Shown: positions 18,927 through 27,417 of the stretch, piece by piece
How the letters are laid out: each line of letters begins with the position of its first letter
Numbering within the stretch: position 1 is the stretch's first letter
NCBI GenBank assembly: GCA_031555145.1
Contig: JAVBUR010000030.1
Span: forward strand, 1 to 64,000
Origin: JAJDIA01 sp031555145
Lineage (GTDB): Bacteria; Bacteroidota; Bacteroidia; Bacteroidales; Tannerellaceae
Length of the DNA: 64,000 nucleotides
Reading direction: 5' to 3'
The notes under the pieces: model-generated
What the model saw: only the letters and a program-made list of their open reading frames with translations
The model's database searches: none
What the model was told of the DNA's origin: nothing
Translations under genes and position numbers: made by a program

Positions 18927-18955
18927 TCGTACTAAAAAACTTCGTAAATGTGGAG

Positions 18956-18963
18956 CAAATGTA
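18956..18963 (-). promoter_or_regulatory. Candidate -7 box for topB
   Basis: TACATTTG on the minus strand matches TAnnTTTG and lies 30 bases before the topB ATG at 18926. Confidence 0.45.
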
Positions 18964-19015
18964 CGCTTTTTATCTATTTTTGGGAACGTTATCCCGAATG
19001 AAATACCCCATCATT

Positions 19016-20959
19016 ATGAAACACATCCTTTCTACACTCCTTGTTTCGCTCTGCGCATGCCTGATAGTCAGCTGCCAATCGGCGAAGACCTTTCGTGTCG
19101 ACTTCGACAGTTCGAAAGAATATTCCGGCAAGAAATTTGCCCTTCAGGATATCTCTCCCGGTCTGCCTACGGATTGGGACGGATATAACTATGTAGTGAT
19201 AGAGTTCAAGTCGACTACTTCCCAACGTTTCCAACTGGGCTTTACCACGAACAAAGGATATAACGAGTTGCGCGTGATGAGCTACACGCCTAATGGCTGG
19301 AACAAACTGGCTATACCGTTGAAACTCTACCGTCAGTTGCCCGACGCACGGGTCGACCTCGCTGCGACCTACAACCAACCCCGCTATACGGGATGGATCA
19401 ACCTGACCGGCAGGCGTACGCCGTTACAGGGTGTCGACTCCGTCGGTATCCGTATGTGGGCGCCGATAGGCAATCCATCCATCGAAATCCGTTCCATCAG
19501 CCTGTCGGTAGATGACCCGGGCGACGAATATCTGGAAAGCGTCCCGATGGTGGATGAGTTCGGGCAGTGGAACCTCGGCGAGTACGAAGATAAGATCCAT
19601 TCCCTCCAACAACTCCAACAAGCCTGGGAAACGGAAGAGGGCGAAGACGTTTCGACCGCCGATTACAACTACTCCACCTATGGCGGCTATCGGCAGCAAC
19701 AGGTGAAAGCCACTGGCTTTTTCCGGACGGAGAAGATCGACGGCCGCTGGTGGTTTATTGATCCCGAAGGTTATCTCTTCCTCTCGGTCGGTGTGGACTG
19801 CGTCAGCCCCGGTGGCGGTGGCAATGTGAAAGAAGTGGAAAAACGGCGGAATATGTTCAAAGAACTGCCCCCGCCTGATTTTGCTGTGGACTCCCGCTCG
19901 AATGCCCGGCAAGACAACTGGACCTCCTTCGGGCTCTGGAACCTCTATCGTCGCTATGGCGAAGACTACCGGACGAAAGCCAATGAAAGGATCATCCAAC
20001 GGATGGACAAATGGGGCTTGAATACGATCGCCAACTGGTCGAGTGCCGAAGTATATGAACAGAACCGCAAGGCCTTCACGCTCGGGATGCGTGGTATCGG
20101 AATTGACGGTAGCCTGATGGGATTGGCTGATGTGTATGATCCCGCCTTTGCCGCGGCTGTCGATAGCAGTATGCAGGCGTCGGTTGTTTCGCAAAAGGAT
20201 AATCCCTGGGTGATCGGTTACTTTGTCGGTAATGAGCCTGCCTGGCTGGATCAAGAGGAACGCCTGTGCAGCCTGATACTCGACGGTGCCGATCGTCCTA
20301 TCAAGTCAGCCTTGCGAACCTGCCTGGCCGCAGGCGACACCCCGGAGCGCCGCAAGGCCTTTATCCACGAAACCTTCCGCACTTTCCTGCAGACTGTCAG
20401 CTGTTCGTTCAGAAAGTATGATCCGAACCACCTCAACCTCGGTATCCGTTTCGGTAATATCGGCGAGTTGGATGAGACTGTCCTCACTATATGTAAAGAA
20501 TCGTTCGATGTCCTTAGCTTCAACTGTTACGCCCTATACCCGGACGAAAAGATGATGGACCGCGCCTTGCGCCTGACCGATCTCCCGATGATCATCGGCG
20601 AATATCACTTCGGTACCGTTGATCGCGGTATGGCTCAATCCCTCTGGCAGGTCGATACCGAGCAGGAACGTGGCGTAGCCTACCGTTATTATACCGAGCG
20701 AGCCTATGCCCATCCCGGCCTGATCGGTACGGCCTACTTCCAATGGTGCGACCAGGATCTGACCGGCCGTCGCAACGATGGCGAGAACTACAACTGTGGC
20801 CTTGTCGACGTTACCGACCGCCCTTACAGATACCAGGTCGAAGCCATGATGGAGACAGCCAAGCGCTTGTACGACATCCATTCCGGTACCGCATCCCCCG
20901 TCACCCAACAACCCCAGCGTGCCCGCGGCCACGAAGGCCTGCCACCTTGGACGGAGTGA
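19016..20959 (+). CDS. GH50-like (beta-agarase fold) glycoside hydrolase lipoprotein
   Basis: From ATG 19016 the 647-residue protein has a lipoprotein signal (LLVSLCACLIVSC); the longer frame from 18950 would bury it. Residues about 20-170 form a beta-sandwich-like carbohydrate-binding region. GFFRTEKIDGRWWFIDPEGYLFLSVGVD opens the TIM barrel. GYFVGNEPAW carries the probable acid/base Glu and PMIIGEYHFG the probable nucleophile, matching the GH50 and related agarase-fold pattern. The polysaccharide substrate cannot be named; gut Bacteroidales have many such enzymes for non-agar substrates. No susC/susD pair is adjacent. Confidence 0.75.
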   Translation: MKHILSTLLVSLCACLIVSCQSAKTFRVDFDSSKEYSGKKFALQDISPGLPTDWDGYNYVVIEFKSTTSQRFQLGFTTNKGYNELRVMSYTPNGWNKLAIPLKLYRQLPDARVDLAATYNQPRYTGWINLTGRRTPLQGVDSVGIRMWAPIGNPSIEIRSISLSVDDPGDEYLESVPMVDEFGQWNLGEYEDKIHSLQQLQQAWETEEGEDVSTADYNYSTYGGYRQQQVKATGFFRTEKIDGRWWFIDPEGYLFLSVGVDCVSPGGGGNVKEVEKRRNMFKELPPPDFAVDSRSNARQDNWTSFGLWNLYRRYGEDYRTKANERIIQRMDKWGLNTIANWSSAEVYEQNRKAFTLGMRGIGIDGSLMGLADVYDPAFAAAVDSSMQASVVSQKDNPWVIGYFVGNEPAWLDQEERLCSLILDGADRPIKSALRTCLAAGDTPERRKAFIHETFRTFLQTVSCSFRKYDPNHLNLGIRFGNIGELDETVLTICKESFDVLSFNCYALYPDEKMMDRALRLTDLPMIIGEYHFGTVDRGMAQSLWQVDTEQERGVAYRYYTERAYAHPGLIGTAYFQWCDQDLTGRRNDGENYNCGLVDVTDRPYRYQVEAMMETAKRLYDIHSGTASPVTQQPQRARGHEGLPPWTE

Positions 20960-21022
20960 CCAGTGTTGACCCTCAATCCCTGCATAGAAACCATCTTCAA
21001 CATTGGTGGGATTTGAAAATAA

Positions 21023-21054
21023 AAACGGTCATCCCGTGCATGGGATGACCGTTT
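21023..21054. terminator. Bidirectional terminator, ACGGTCATCC family
   Basis: AAACGGTCATCCC-GTGCAT-GGGATGACCGTTT is a perfect hairpin between two convergent genes, with A and T runs on both sides. Near-copies occur at 22650-22681 and 41041-41073. Confidence 0.85.
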
Positions 21055-21088
21055 CATTTAAGCAAGCTTGATGCTATTTGGCTTGTTG

Positions 21089-22480
21089 TCAATTCATCAC
21101 TACTTTCTTTATCCAGCCAGAGCTGCCTTGTACGATCAGCACTCCCTGCGGGAACGCGTTTGCATCGATAGTGGTAGTGCCGGATGAAACAGTCGATTTA
21201 TAAACCAAACTACCGTTGACTGTATAAACGGTGACTTGTTCGGCTTGAAGGGTCTGTATATATAATGCATGATTGACCAGATACACAACCGTGTTGGAGG
21301 TTTCGATTTTTTCAATACCGGTTGCCCAGCGGTTTACGCTTATCGGAACAGTTATTGCCGGTTCAGGGAGTAAATTGCCGCTTGGTGTTTCAAACCGGAT
21401 ATTATTAATAACAATATCGTATATTTCTTTCTTGGTGTACTCATCTACGTTGTAAGCGATATGCAGCATTTGCCCGGCATCGTCTGCTCTCAGTACAGCG
21501 CTTTTTGGCGTCTTCGGTGTAACCTCAAATAACCAGCTATTGTTTTCTTGTTTGGTGATGGTAAGGTCAAATAATTCTGCAAAGTTGATTGTTAGGCTAG
21601 TATTACTTTCATCCAATGTAAAGCCGTCGGGCAGTTGCACCACGAAGGACGCATTGTGTATGGAGTCGATAGATAATGTGGTATTTAAATCGAAACTTCC
21701 CTGATTTGTATCACCAATGGGAGTGATTGCTTCGGGTTCAACAGTAGGGCTGTAGCCGTCAGAATAATAATATACAGAATAGCTATTAGCTTCAAATTCA
21801 GGTTCAGGTGTAGTTAAATGATAATAATGATATATTCTGCTAATCCTTCCCTGCAAATCATATGAAGCATATTCACTATGTCCATTACTTAAATATGCAA
21901 TAAGATTTCCATTATTGTCGTACTGGTATTGATGAATCTTTTCATAATTATCTTCTAAGTCATTTTGTATAACAGTAGATATTTGCCCCCGTTCATTGTA
22001 TGTAATTCTGACTGAGAGCTGAGTCCCTTCAGCGTAAATGAGTTGGCCGCTGTCATTGTATTTTATCACAGAAGGCAAATTATTGCTGTCGTTGCTTAAC
22101 ATAAGACTGTACCAACTACTAATGGTGGTTAAACGTACTGACAACCTTGGATTTGATTCATTTCCAACTTCAATATATGGATCAATATCATATTCGTTTT
22201 TATTAATTTTATTTGTTTTTACGTAGCCCGAATGGCTCAACTGCCATGAATAATAATTATATGAAATCTCCTCATCCCCCCCATTAAAAAACTCCTGTTT
22301 GTTTAATTTTTTGCCAGCAAAGCTATAACCAATAATACTATCCGGCCATTCTGTTGGCCATTTCCTTTCACCGCTACGGAGTTCCTGTTGTAGTGCAAAT
22401 GCATCTGTGGTTTCTCTTTGTGCAAAGCCTGCCACTGACACCAGTAGGCTGATTGTTAAAAGTAAAAATTTTCTTTCCAT
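21089..22480 (-). CDS. Secreted YD-repeat-like protein with C-terminal sorting-like domain
   Basis: A 463-residue protein with signal peptide (LLLTISLLVSVAGFAQ). Residues about 125-240 contain loose YD/RHS-like units (YNDSGQLIYAEG, YNERGQISTV, YDNNGNLIAYL, YDLQGRISRIY). The middle is beta-rich. The last ~75 residues (YIQTLQAEQVTVYTVNGSLVYK...FPQGVLIVQGSSGWIKKVVMN) look like the Por/type IX secretion C-terminal domain family. A surface or secreted role is inferred; no enzyme motif was seen. It is flanked by two copies of the same hairpin family. Confidence 0.65.
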   Translation of the reverse strand: MERKFLLLTISLLVSVAGFAQRETTDAFALQQELRSGERKWPTEWPDSIIGYSFAGKKLNKQEFFNGGDEEISYNYYSWQLSHSGYVKTNKINKNEYDIDPYIEVGNESNPRLSVRLTTISSWYSLMLSNDSNNLPSVIKYNDSGQLIYAEGTQLSVRITYNERGQISTVIQNDLEDNYEKIHQYQYDNNGNLIAYLSNGHSEYASYDLQGRISRIYHYYHLTTPEPEFEANSYSVYYYSDGYSPTVEPEAITPIGDTNQGSFDLNTTLSIDSIHNASFVVQLPDGFTLDESNTSLTINFAELFDLTITKQENNSWLFEVTPKTPKSAVLRADDAGQMLHIAYNVDEYTKKEIYDIVINNIRFETPSGNLLPEPAITVPISVNRWATGIEKIETSNTVVYLVNHALYIQTLQAEQVTVYTVNGSLVYKSTVSSGTTTIDANAFPQGVLIVQGSSGWIKKVVMN

Positions 22481-22649
22481 TTTGTATTTGAAAGGACTTC
22501 TATCAGTTTATTTTTTGAGTTTTGTTTTTTAAAGAGCTGAAGTCCGTTATAACTCTTTATTCCCTCGTTTTATTGTTATTTGAGTAGTTGTTTACAGATA
22601 GCAAAAATAGGCATACAAGATGTGGCTAAGAATAAGATACATTAAGAAA

Positions 22650-22681
22650 AAACGGTCATTCCGTGCATGGGATGACCGTTT
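22650..22681 (-). terminator. Terminator of the Xaa-Pro aminopeptidase gene, ACGGTCATCC family
   Basis: AAACGGTCATTCC-GTGCAT-GGGATGACCGTTT; read on the minus strand it ends in TTTTTTCTT. It differs from the 21023 copy at one stem position. Confidence 0.8.
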
Positions 22682-22710
22682 CGTTTTATGGCAAGTTTTC
22701 GTGCGTCCGT

Positions 22711-24084
22711 TTATCGCAACGCTTCCACTTCTTCGGTGCGAATAGGGATCTTTTTGCCGAGCAGGCGGGCGCCATCAGGGGTAATCAGGTAGTCTTCTTC
22801 GTTGCGGATGCCGCTGAAGTCTTTGTAGGTGATTACCTTTTCGTAGTTGATAAAGTCGGCGAATTTGTTTTCGCCCTTCCACATGTCGATCAGTTCGGGG
22901 ATGAAGTAGATACCCGGTTCAATGGTGAGTACGAAGCCAGGTTCGAGTTCGCGGCCGAGGCGGAGCGACTTGCGGCCGAATTGTGTACTCTTCGGACGTC
23001 CGTTATAGCCGACATATACTTCACCGAGGTTCTCCATGTCGTGTACGTCCAGACCCATCATGTGTCCCAGTCCGCAAGGCATGAACAGTGCATGGGCGCC
23101 TGCCATGACAGCTTCCATCGGGTCGCCTTTGACGAATCCGAGGCCTTTGAGTCCTTCCATGATTACTTTACAGGAAAGGTTGTATACGTCTTCGAAGAGG
23201 ATGCCCGGACGAAGGGCGGCTACAGCGGCTTCGTGCGAAGCGACGGCGATGTCATAAATATCTTTCTGACGCTGGGTGAACTTCGTATCGGCAGGGATCG
23301 TTGACGACATGTCACCGGCATAACCCATCTCCGTTTCCGCACCGGCATCAAGCAGCAGCATATCGCCGCTTTTGATCATATTGCCGTGATAATGGTTGTG
23401 AAGCGTCTGTCCGTTGATGGTGGCGATGATCGGGAACGACAGTTGGAAGTCACTGGCCAGCGCCACTTCAGCTACGGCGGCAGCTACTTCGCTTTCGCGG
23501 ATGCCCGGACGCGCCATCCGCATGGCGGTGAGGTGCATATCGGCGGTGACGATACAGGCCTTTTCGATTTCAGCGATCTCTTCGTCGCTCTTGTAATTAC
23601 GTTGGTTGACTACTCCGTAGATGAACGATACTGACGGTTGTTCTGTTCCTGGGTAGATGCCAAGCCAACGTTGCAACTTAACCTGGTGTTCGGCACGGTA
23701 GGTGGGCAGGTAGTGGATGGGTTGCTGCTTCGCCTGTGCTTCTTTCAGGTAGGCTTCGATGGCGGCAGAAGGACGGACTTCGGTGATGCCGGCCCGTTCG
23801 CTCTTTTCCCGAAGCGTAGGCTGGACGCCCATCCAGACGATGGCGTCGATCGTGAGTTCGTCACCGAAGATGATCTCCCGGTTATTGTCAATATCAATGA
23901 TGGCGGACAGGCCGTCGTACGGCAATCCGAAGAAATACAAGAAGGTGGAATCCTGGCGGAAATGATAGGTGTTATCGGCATAGTTCATGCCACTTTCGTC
24001 GTTCCCAAGAAAAAGCAAGAGGCCGGAGCCTATTGTCTGTTTCAACTTTGCCCGGCGGGCCATATACGTGTCTTTTGCGAACAT
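22711..24084 (-). CDS. pepP: Xaa-Pro aminopeptidase (M24B)
   Basis: A 457-residue cytosolic metallopeptidase that removes an N-terminal residue preceding proline. The N-terminal creatinase-like domain (MFAKDTYMARRAKLKQTIG ... NTYHFRQDSTFLYFFGL) is followed by the pita-bread fold. Metal ligands are visible in order: LLDAGAETEMGYAGDMSST (two Asp), GLGHMMGLDVHD (His), LTIEPGIYF (Glu) and GIRNEEDYLIT (Glu). Length is normal. It is transcribed alone with a -7 box at 24112-24119. Confidence 0.93.
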   Translation of the reverse strand: MFAKDTYMARRAKLKQTIGSGLLLFLGNDESGMNYADNTYHFRQDSTFLYFFGLPYDGLSAIIDIDNNREIIFGDELTIDAIVWMGVQPTLREKSERAGITEVRPSAAIEAYLKEAQAKQQPIHYLPTYRAEHQVKLQRWLGIYPGTEQPSVSFIYGVVNQRNYKSDEEIAEIEKACIVTADMHLTAMRMARPGIRESEVAAAVAEVALASDFQLSFPIIATINGQTLHNHYHGNMIKSGDMLLLDAGAETEMGYAGDMSSTIPADTKFTQRQKDIYDIAVASHEAAVAALRPGILFEDVYNLSCKVIMEGLKGLGFVKGDPMEAVMAGAHALFMPCGLGHMMGLDVHDMENLGEVYVGYNGRPKSTQFGRKSLRLGRELEPGFVLTIEPGIYFIPELIDMWKGENKFADFINYEKVITYKDFSGIRNEEDYLITPDGARLLGKKIPIRTEEVEALR

Positions 24085-24111
24085 AATATAGTTGTTTTAA
24101 TATAATTCTAC

Positions 24112-24119
24112 CAAAGATA
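24112..24119 (-). promoter_or_regulatory. Candidate -7 box for pepP
   Basis: TATCTTTG on the minus strand, a full TAnnTTTG match 28 bases before the pepP ATG. Confidence 0.45.
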
Positions 24120-24202
24120 GAAATTAATCGGGATGGAGGTTCTTTAATTTATAATAATTCGTTATATTTCGACGATTTTGTCATCTTATCTGATTGTGCT
24201 TT

Positions 24203-24547
24203 ATGAAGATCCAGCAAATTGCCGAATTGACAAACGCCACTTATGTTTGCGGAGCAGAGATGTCCGGGAAAGAGATCGTGTATGCCTTTGCCAGCGACCT
24301 GATGAGTGATGTACTTACCTTGGATTTCCCGGATGTGATCCTGATCACCGGGCTATGTAACGTACAAACCATCCGTACGGCGGAAATGGCTGACATCAGT
24401 TGCATTCTTTTTGTCCGCGGAAAAAAGGTGACGGACGAGATGCGTGTACTGGCTGCCGAGAGTGATGTGCTACTGCTGGAAACGGATTTTTCCATGTATC
24501 GTACGGTAGGTTTGATCTATAGTAACGGCGTGTTGCCGGCTTATTGA
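24203..24547 (+). CDS. DRTGG-domain protein (first copy)
   Basis: From ATG 24203 this is 114 residues (MKIQQIAELTNATYVCGAEM). The pattern ASDLMSDVLTLDFPDVILITGLCNVQTIRTAEMADISCILFVRGK fits the small stand-alone DRTGG proteins. It opens a five-gene operon of a type that in anaerobes accompanies [FeFe]-hydrogenase and redox genes. A nucleotide- or ligand-sensing regulatory role is assumed for the family, not shown. A second copy lies at 26357-26695. Confidence 0.75.
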   Translation: MKIQQIAELTNATYVCGAEMSGKEIVYAFASDLMSDVLTLDFPDVILITGLCNVQTIRTAEMADISCILFVRGKKVTDEMRVLAAESDVLLLETDFSMYRTVGLIYSNGVLPAY

Positions 24548-24562
24548 GAAAGGAGTGTATAT

Positions 24563-24976
24563 ATGCAGGTAACGTACGAATTGGAAGGAGGAAACTTCTC
24601 GAAAGCTGGTTTTGCTTCCAGCCAGATAAAAAAGGTATTGAAAGAACTGTCCATTGATCCGAGGATTATCAAGCGGATCGTGGTTGCACTCTATGAGGCG
24701 GAGGTCAACGTGGTGGCCCATGCCTTTCGTGGAAACGTATTGGCACAGATCGAAGCCGATAAGATCGTATTGGAACTGAAAGACGAAGGCCCCGGTATCC
24801 CCGATGTTTCGTTGGCTATGCAAGAGGGCTACTCAACTGCGACCGAAGCGGTACGTGCGATGGGTTTTGGTGCCGGAATGGGCCTACCCAATATCAAACG
24901 GAATGTGGACGAATTAGAGATAGACAGTACGGTAGGCGTAGGTACCACCGTACGGATGGTTACCTGGTTTACGTAG
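24563..24976 (+). CDS. RsbW-like HATPase (anti-sigma-type histidine kinase fold)
   Basis: A 137-residue single-domain GHKL ATPase. The N box is YEAEVNVVAHAF, the G1 box DEGPGIPD and the G2 box GFGAGMGLPNIKRN. It resembles the RsbW/SpoIIAB-type Ser kinase domain, without its own sensor or phosphoacceptor domain. It sits between a DRTGG gene and the Fe-S hydrogenase-like gene with gaps of only 15 and 11 nt, so it is probably part of the same redox-sensing complex. Confidence 0.85.
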   Translation: MQVTYELEGGNFSKAGFASSQIKKVLKELSIDPRIIKRIVVALYEAEVNVVAHAFRGNVLAQIEADKIVLELKDEGPGIPDVSLAMQEGYSTATEAVRAMGFGAGMGLPNIKRNVDELEIDSTVGVGTTVRMVTWFT

Positions 24977-24987
24977 GAGGACCTGTT

Positions 24988-26370
24988 ATGGAACAAACAA
25001 CTTTTTATCACGCGCTGAATATAGATAATAGTAAATGTATCGGATGCACCCACTGTATGGAAGTGTGTCCCACGCAAGCGATCCGGATTCGTGACGGCAA
25101 AGCCGTCATTAACAAAGACTGGTGTGTGGATTGTGCTGAGTGCATTCGGGCCTGTCCCACCGATGCGATCTATGTGGAACAAGACGACTTCCAGCGTATC
25201 TTCGACTTCAACTGCCGGGTGGCGTTGGTCCCGGCTGTCTTTATCGGACAGTTTTCTAAATATACCACAGAGCGGGAGATCAATAGCGCTATTTATGAAC
25301 TGGGTTTTACACATGTCTTCCCGGTAGAATATACCTGCGACATGGTATGTCGCGAGATGGTGCGGCAGATGGAAAATGCGGATGAGAAACCGGTGATCAG
25401 CGCTTTCTGTCCGGCTATTGTCCGGTTGATCCAGATGCGTTTTCCGATGCTGACGGACAATATACTGACGGTGAAGAGCCCGGTGAATGCGTCAGCGTCT
25501 TATTTCCACAAGATACTGGTGGACGAAGGGTTTGCGTCGGAAGATATCGGTATCTTCTATGTCTCTCCCTGTGCCGCTAAGATAGCGTCACTGAAAGGTG
25601 AGGAAGGATATTCGCCGGATATCCGCGGCGGAGTGATCAATATGGATACCTTATATAATAAAGTAAACCATATCCTGACCAACCGTCCAAAAAACTATAA
25701 ACTGGATGCCGAAATGCCTGTCGAATTGACCAAGAAGGAAATGCGTTGGAGCCAGACACGGGGCGAATCCAAATATTTTCCGGGCCGTAGCCTGTCTATT
25801 GACGAGATCCATAATGTGATCGACTTCCTCGAACGGATGGAAACAACTACCGAGGTGCGGAACGTTGACTTCCTCGAACTCCGTGCCTGCGACTGTAGTT
25901 GTGCCGGTGGCATATTGACGGTAGCCAACCGCTTCCTGACGGCCGAACGCATGCACAAACGTTCGCAGGAAAGAAGTAAGATACCGGTAATCTATGCTTC
26001 CGAGAACCTGGAAGCGATTACCTATCTTCGCCAACATCTCACCATCCCACCCATCGAACCCAAGCCGCGACTGGTATATAATGGTACGCGTGAAGAGGTG
26101 CTGCGGAAGATGGAGCAGGTGCGCAAGCTGATGTGTTTCCTCCCCGGGATCGATTGTGGCGCCTGCGGCAGTCCCAACTGTAAGAGCCTGGCCGAGGATA
26201 TCGTCCGCGGCGAAGCACAGTTCAGCGATTGCATCTTCATGCAGCGCAATATGGAGAAACACGGTAAGCTGGATAAGGATCATGCCATCCGCCTGATCGA
26301 AAAGACCTGGGGCAAGGACCGGCTGGATAAGGATTGTTATAAGAAAGGAGCAACATATGAAGGTCTCTGA
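24988..26370 (+). CDS. Ferredoxin plus [FeFe]-hydrogenase-like C-terminal domain protein (sensory type)
   Basis: A 460-residue protein. Cys17/20/23/27 and Cys46/49/52/56 form two 4Fe-4S ferredoxin sites. The middle follows the hydrogenase large-subunit C-terminal fold, with AFCPAIVRL, VSPCAAKIASLKGE and LRACDCSCAGGIL where catalytic enzymes have the L1-L3 H-cluster motifs; these are degenerate. CFLPGIDCGACGSPNCKSLAEDI adds a further Fe-S site of the RnfB type. I infer a redox or H2 sensor rather than a hydrogenase, supported by its HATPase, DRTGG and PHP neighbours. No catalytic hydrogenase gene is in the window. Confidence 0.8.
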   Translation: MEQTTFYHALNIDNSKCIGCTHCMEVCPTQAIRIRDGKAVINKDWCVDCAECIRACPTDAIYVEQDDFQRIFDFNCRVALVPAVFIGQFSKYTTEREINSAIYELGFTHVFPVEYTCDMVCREMVRQMENADEKPVISAFCPAIVRLIQMRFPMLTDNILTVKSPVNASASYFHKILVDEGFASEDIGIFYVSPCAAKIASLKGEEGYSPDIRGGVINMDTLYNKVNHILTNRPKNYKLDAEMPVELTKKEMRWSQTRGESKYFPGRSLSIDEIHNVIDFLERMETTTEVRNVDFLELRACDCSCAGGILTVANRFLTAERMHKRSQERSKIPVIYASENLEAITYLRQHLTIPPIEPKPRLVYNGTREEVLRKMEQVRKLMCFLPGIDCGACGSPNCKSLAEDIVRGEAQFSDCIFMQRNMEKHGKLDKDHAIRLIEKTWGKDRLDKDCYKKGATYEGL

Positions 26371-26695
26371 TTTGGTAAAGGAACTCAACCTGACTGTCTT
26401 CGCCGGTGAAACGGCGCTGGACAATGAGATAACCGGCGGCTACGCCAGTGACTTACTGAGTGATGTCATGGGGCATCTGAACGAAAACATGCTGTGGATC
26501 ACTATGCAGACGCATCAAAACATCCTGGCTGTTGCTACGCTGAAAGATGCTGCAGGTATCCTGATCGTCAACGGTTCGTCGCCCGATGAGGAAACGATGC
26601 AGAAGAGCAAGGAAGAGGATATGCCTATCCTTGGAACTACGTTGCCGGCGTTTGAGGTCTGCGGCCGGATCTATCAACTGCTACACATGCCATGA
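26357..26695 (+). CDS. DRTGG-domain protein (second copy)
   Basis: A 112-residue paralogue of the 24203 gene (MKVSDLVKELNLTVFAGE...YASDLLSDVMGHL). Its start overlaps the hydrogenase-like gene by 14 nt and its end overlaps the PHP gene by 4 nt, so translation is coupled. The pair of DRTGG proteins around a hydrogenase-like sensor is the conserved layout of this operon type. Confidence 0.8.
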   Translation: MKVSDLVKELNLTVFAGETALDNEITGGYASDLLSDVMGHLNENMLWITMQTHQNILAVATLKDAAGILIVNGSSPDEETMQKSKEEDMPILGTTLPAFEVCGRIYQLLHMP

Positions 26696-27417
26696 ACCAA
26701 TACCGGGTCGACCTGCATATCCATACCTGCCTCTCTCCCTGCGGCAGTTTGGATATGAGTCCCGCAGTCATCGTGCAGACCGCACTCGACCGCGGGCTGT
26801 CGGCCATTGCTATTACCGACCATAACTCCACGCTGCAATGCCCGGAAGTACAAGCTGTCGGTGCTGAGGCTGGGATGCCGGTGTTTGCCGGTGTCGAAGT
26901 CACTTCACGGGAAGAAGCCCATTGTCTTGTGTTCTTTCCGACGGATGAAGCCCGCCTCCTCTTCCAGGCATATATCGACCGATACCTTCCCCATATCCCG
27001 AACAAGCCGGAACGGTTTGGTGACCAGGTATGGGTGGACCGGGATGAAAACATCTTGGGTGAATGCCCTTGGCTCCTTATCTCTGCCATCGATCAAAGTG
27101 TTAACCAAATTGCCAAGTATGCCCGTTCGCTGGACTGTCTTTTTGTCCCTGCCCATGTGGAACGTCCGGTATTCAGTGTCATCAGCCAGTTAGGATTCCT
27201 CGACCCATCACTGAAACCCGATGCCATCGAATACAATAACCAAGCCCTGTACGAGAAACTCCTTCCACAACATCCGTATCTAACGAAGTACACCCAATAC
27301 ACCGCCTCTGACGCCCATTATCCGGAGCAGATAGGGACGAAGGCGGCTACTTTTCAGATGAATGAACCTACGTTTGATGATTTAAGAGTTATCTTTGCAA
27401 GTCATGTTAAAGTTTAA
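26692..27417 (+). CDS. PHP-domain phosphoesterase
   Basis: A 241-residue protein of the TrpH-like PHP family. Metal-binding motifs are clear: VDLHIHTCLS near the N terminus, AITDHN, the Glu in FAGVEVTS, FVPAHVERP and SDAHYPEQIG. It would hydrolyse a phosphomonoester or short nucleotide; the substrate is unknown. In related operons a second HATPase gene follows. Here the next gene is a Kelch lipoprotein whose ATG lies inside the PHP frame. Confidence 0.85.
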   Translation: MNQYRVDLHIHTCLSPCGSLDMSPAVIVQTALDRGLSAIAITDHNSTLQCPEVQAVGAEAGMPVFAGVEVTSREEAHCLVFFPTDEARLLFQAYIDRYLPHIPNKPERFGDQVWVDRDENILGECPWLLISAIDQSVNQIAKYARSLDCLFVPAHVERPVFSVISQLGFLDPSLKPDAIEYNNQALYEKLLPQHPYLTKYTQYTASDAHYPEQIGTKAATFQMNEPTFDDLRVIFASHVKV

